Assembly (NCBI RefSeq): GCF_004803505.1
Contig: NZ_SSWH01000003.1
Span: 248,001 to 312,000 of the forward strand
Reading direction: 5' to 3'
Source of the DNA: Arthrobacter echini
GTDB lineage: Bacteria > Actinomycetota > Actinomycetes > Actinomycetales > Micrococcaceae
Length of the DNA stretch: 64,000 nucleotides
The notes under the pieces were generated by a model. The model was given only the letters and a program-made list of their open reading frames with translations, was not told the DNA's origin and did no database searches. How positions within the stretch are numbered: position 1 is the stretch's first letter; every line of letters begins with the position of its first letter. The translations under genes were made by a program, and so were the position numbers. This document shows positions 63,029 through 64,000 of the stretch, piece after piece.

Positions 63029-64000
63029 CAGCGGACACCGTCCCGCGCACCGGCGCCGGTACGGCCGGCTGTCATGCCGACCGGGGTGCGGTCCTTCGTG
63101 CCTGGGTCCGGCGGGTCCTCCGGACCCAGGGCGTACGGCGTCTTCCGGGCGAAGGACAGGAGTACCCCGACCGCCGCGAGCGTGAAGGTCAGCGCGGAGC
63201 CGCCGTAGGAGATGAAGGGCAACGGCACGCCGATCACGGGCAGCAGGCCGGTCACCATGCCGATGTTGACGAAGGCCTGGCCGATCAGCCAGACGAGGAT
63301 CGATCCCATCAGGATCCGGACGAACGGATCCGTGTAGCGCAGCGCGACCCTGATGGTGGCGACCGCGAGGATGCCGAACAGGGCCACCACGACGACCGTG
63401 CCGAGGAGCCCGAACTCCTCGCCGATGATGGCGAAGATGAAGTCGTTGTGCGCCTCGGGGATCCAGTTCCACTTCTGGCGGCTCTGCCCGATGCCGACAC
63501 CGAACCAGCCGCCGGAGGCCATGGCGAAGAGTCCGCTGTCGGACTGCATGCACAGATCGGCGCCGTTGTCGCAGTTCAGGCCGAGCCAGGCGCGGATGCG
63601 CCCTCCGCGGTTCGGGCTGGCCACCACCATGAGCACCGATCCGAGAAGCGCAGCGGCCCCGGTGAGGACGAAGAGCTTCATCGGCGCCCCCGCGAAGAAC
63701 AGCGCCGCGCCGGCGATCATCATGAGGACCAGCCCGGTCCCCAGGTCTCCGCCGAGCAGCACCAGGCCGATGGGCAGGCCGCCGATGGGCACTGCCGGGA
63801 TCAGGGCATGGCGCCAGTCCCTGATGAGGGCCTTCTTCCTCTCGAGCACGGTCGCGAACCAGAGCGCGAGCGCGAGCTTCGTCGGCTCGGAGGGCTGGAA
63901 GGTCTGGGAGCCGATCCTGATCCAGTTCCTGTTGCCGTTGATGTCCTCACCGATCACGAGCACCAGGAGCAGCAGCACGACGGCGATGCCCAGTCCGGGC
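63028..64000 (-). CDS. ftsW: Cell division protein FtsW, C-terminal part
   Basis: SEDS-family peptidoglycan glycosyltransferase, the last ~323 residues of a leftward gene whose start lies beyond the window. Motifs include the [20 protein letters not shown] segment, the [13 protein letters not shown] catalytic-aspartate region, [16 protein letters not shown] and [12 protein letters not shown] basic/Pro-rich cytoplasmic tail follows. At least seven membrane segments are visible. It works with a class B PBP at the septum, and its stop is shared with murG. Confidence 0.93.
   Translation of the reverse strand, partial: PGLGIAVVLLLLVLVIGEDINGNRNWIRIGSQTFQPSEPTKLALALWFATVLERKKALIRDWRHALIPAVPIGGLPIGLVLLGGDLGTGLVLMMIAGAALFFAGAPMKLFVLTGAAALLGSVLMVVASPNRGGRIRAWLGLNCDNGADLCMQSDSGLFAMASGGWFGVGIGQSRQKWNWIPEAHNDFIFAIIGEEFGLLGTVVVVALFGILAVATIRVALRYTDPFVRILMGSILVWLIGQAFVNIGMVTGLLPVIGVPLPFISYGGSALTFTLAAVGVLLSFARKTPYALGPEDPPDPGTKDRTPVGMTAGRTGAGARDGVR

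Noticed and set aside
1-64000. CRISPR arrays, tRNA/rRNA genes, insertion sequences, prophage, toxin-antitoxin or restriction genes
   Set aside because: No direct-repeat arrays with spacers, no tRNA cloverleaf, no transposase, integrase, nuclease or methylase domains were found; all genes fit a core chromosomal backbone.

Overview
The window is a stretch of ordinary actinobacterial chromosome with very high GC. Gene content and order point to the Micrococcaceae (Arthrobacter/Kocuria-like): an FtsA-less division cluster with SepF, YggT and DivIVA; topoisomerase IV genes near the principal sigma factor; polyphosphate glucokinase; a GlnA-GlnE-GlnA2 block; and many DUFs found only in Actinobacteria (DUF3159, DUF3710, DUF3093, DUF4193, DUF5998, DUF4192, DUF4191, SepH). 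Genus and species cannot be fixed from the sequence alone. I see no rRNA, tRNA, CRISPR array, insertion sequence, prophage or defence island. Almost all DNA is coding and no gene-free gap exceeds about 270 bases.

Layout. 1-5.3 kb: the start of an APC-family permease, two TrkA-type K+ regulators, then a leftward operon dut-DUF3710-OB-fold-DUF3159, DUF3093 and a DUF4193 protein. 5.5-12.4 kb: sepH, then leftward tdk, phosphodiesterase and DUF5998 genes, and a large GNAT/CoA-ligase fusion. 12.5-22 kb: parC, a double-GNAT gene, a BlaI-type repressor with an M56 peptidase, parE, a small zinc-ribbon protein and sigA. 22-26 kb: DUF4192, an MFS transporter and a PAC2 protein. 26-37 kb is a central-metabolism block: leucyl aminopeptidase, lpdA, sucB, a TIGR01777 epimerase, an unusual Ser/Thr kinase, lipB, lipA and DUF4191. 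LipB and LipA supply the lipoyl groups carried by SucB and re-oxidised by LpdA. 37-44 kb is nitrogen assimilation: glnA, its adenylyltransferase glnE, and glnA2, which lacks the adenylylated tyrosine. 44-49 kb: panB, a SPOR mini-protein, map, ppgK, nrdR, hisD. 49-64 kb is one long leftward series: ftsW, murG, murC, ftsQ, ftsZ, pgeF, yggS, sepF, yggT, divIVA, lspA, a pseudouridine synthase, dnaE and a membrane protein.

Beyond the genes, three patterns stand out. (1) At least ten genes have a TAnnnT box ending six or seven bases before an ATG or GTG and no Shine-Dalgarno sequence, which implies leaderless transcripts (including dnaE, hisD, glnE, lipB, panB, map). (2) Exact head-to-tail duplications of 10-16 bp recur. 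Those inside genes are always 12 or 15 bp, while intergenic ones have lengths such as 10, 11, 13, 14 and 16. (3) Several convergent gene pairs are separated by long GC-rich hairpins that look like bidirectional terminators. Candidate regulatory sites include a BlaI-type dyad, two perfect DnaA boxes and paired GTTAACGTT repeats at the ftsZ promoter. I found no convincing undescribed multi-gene system.
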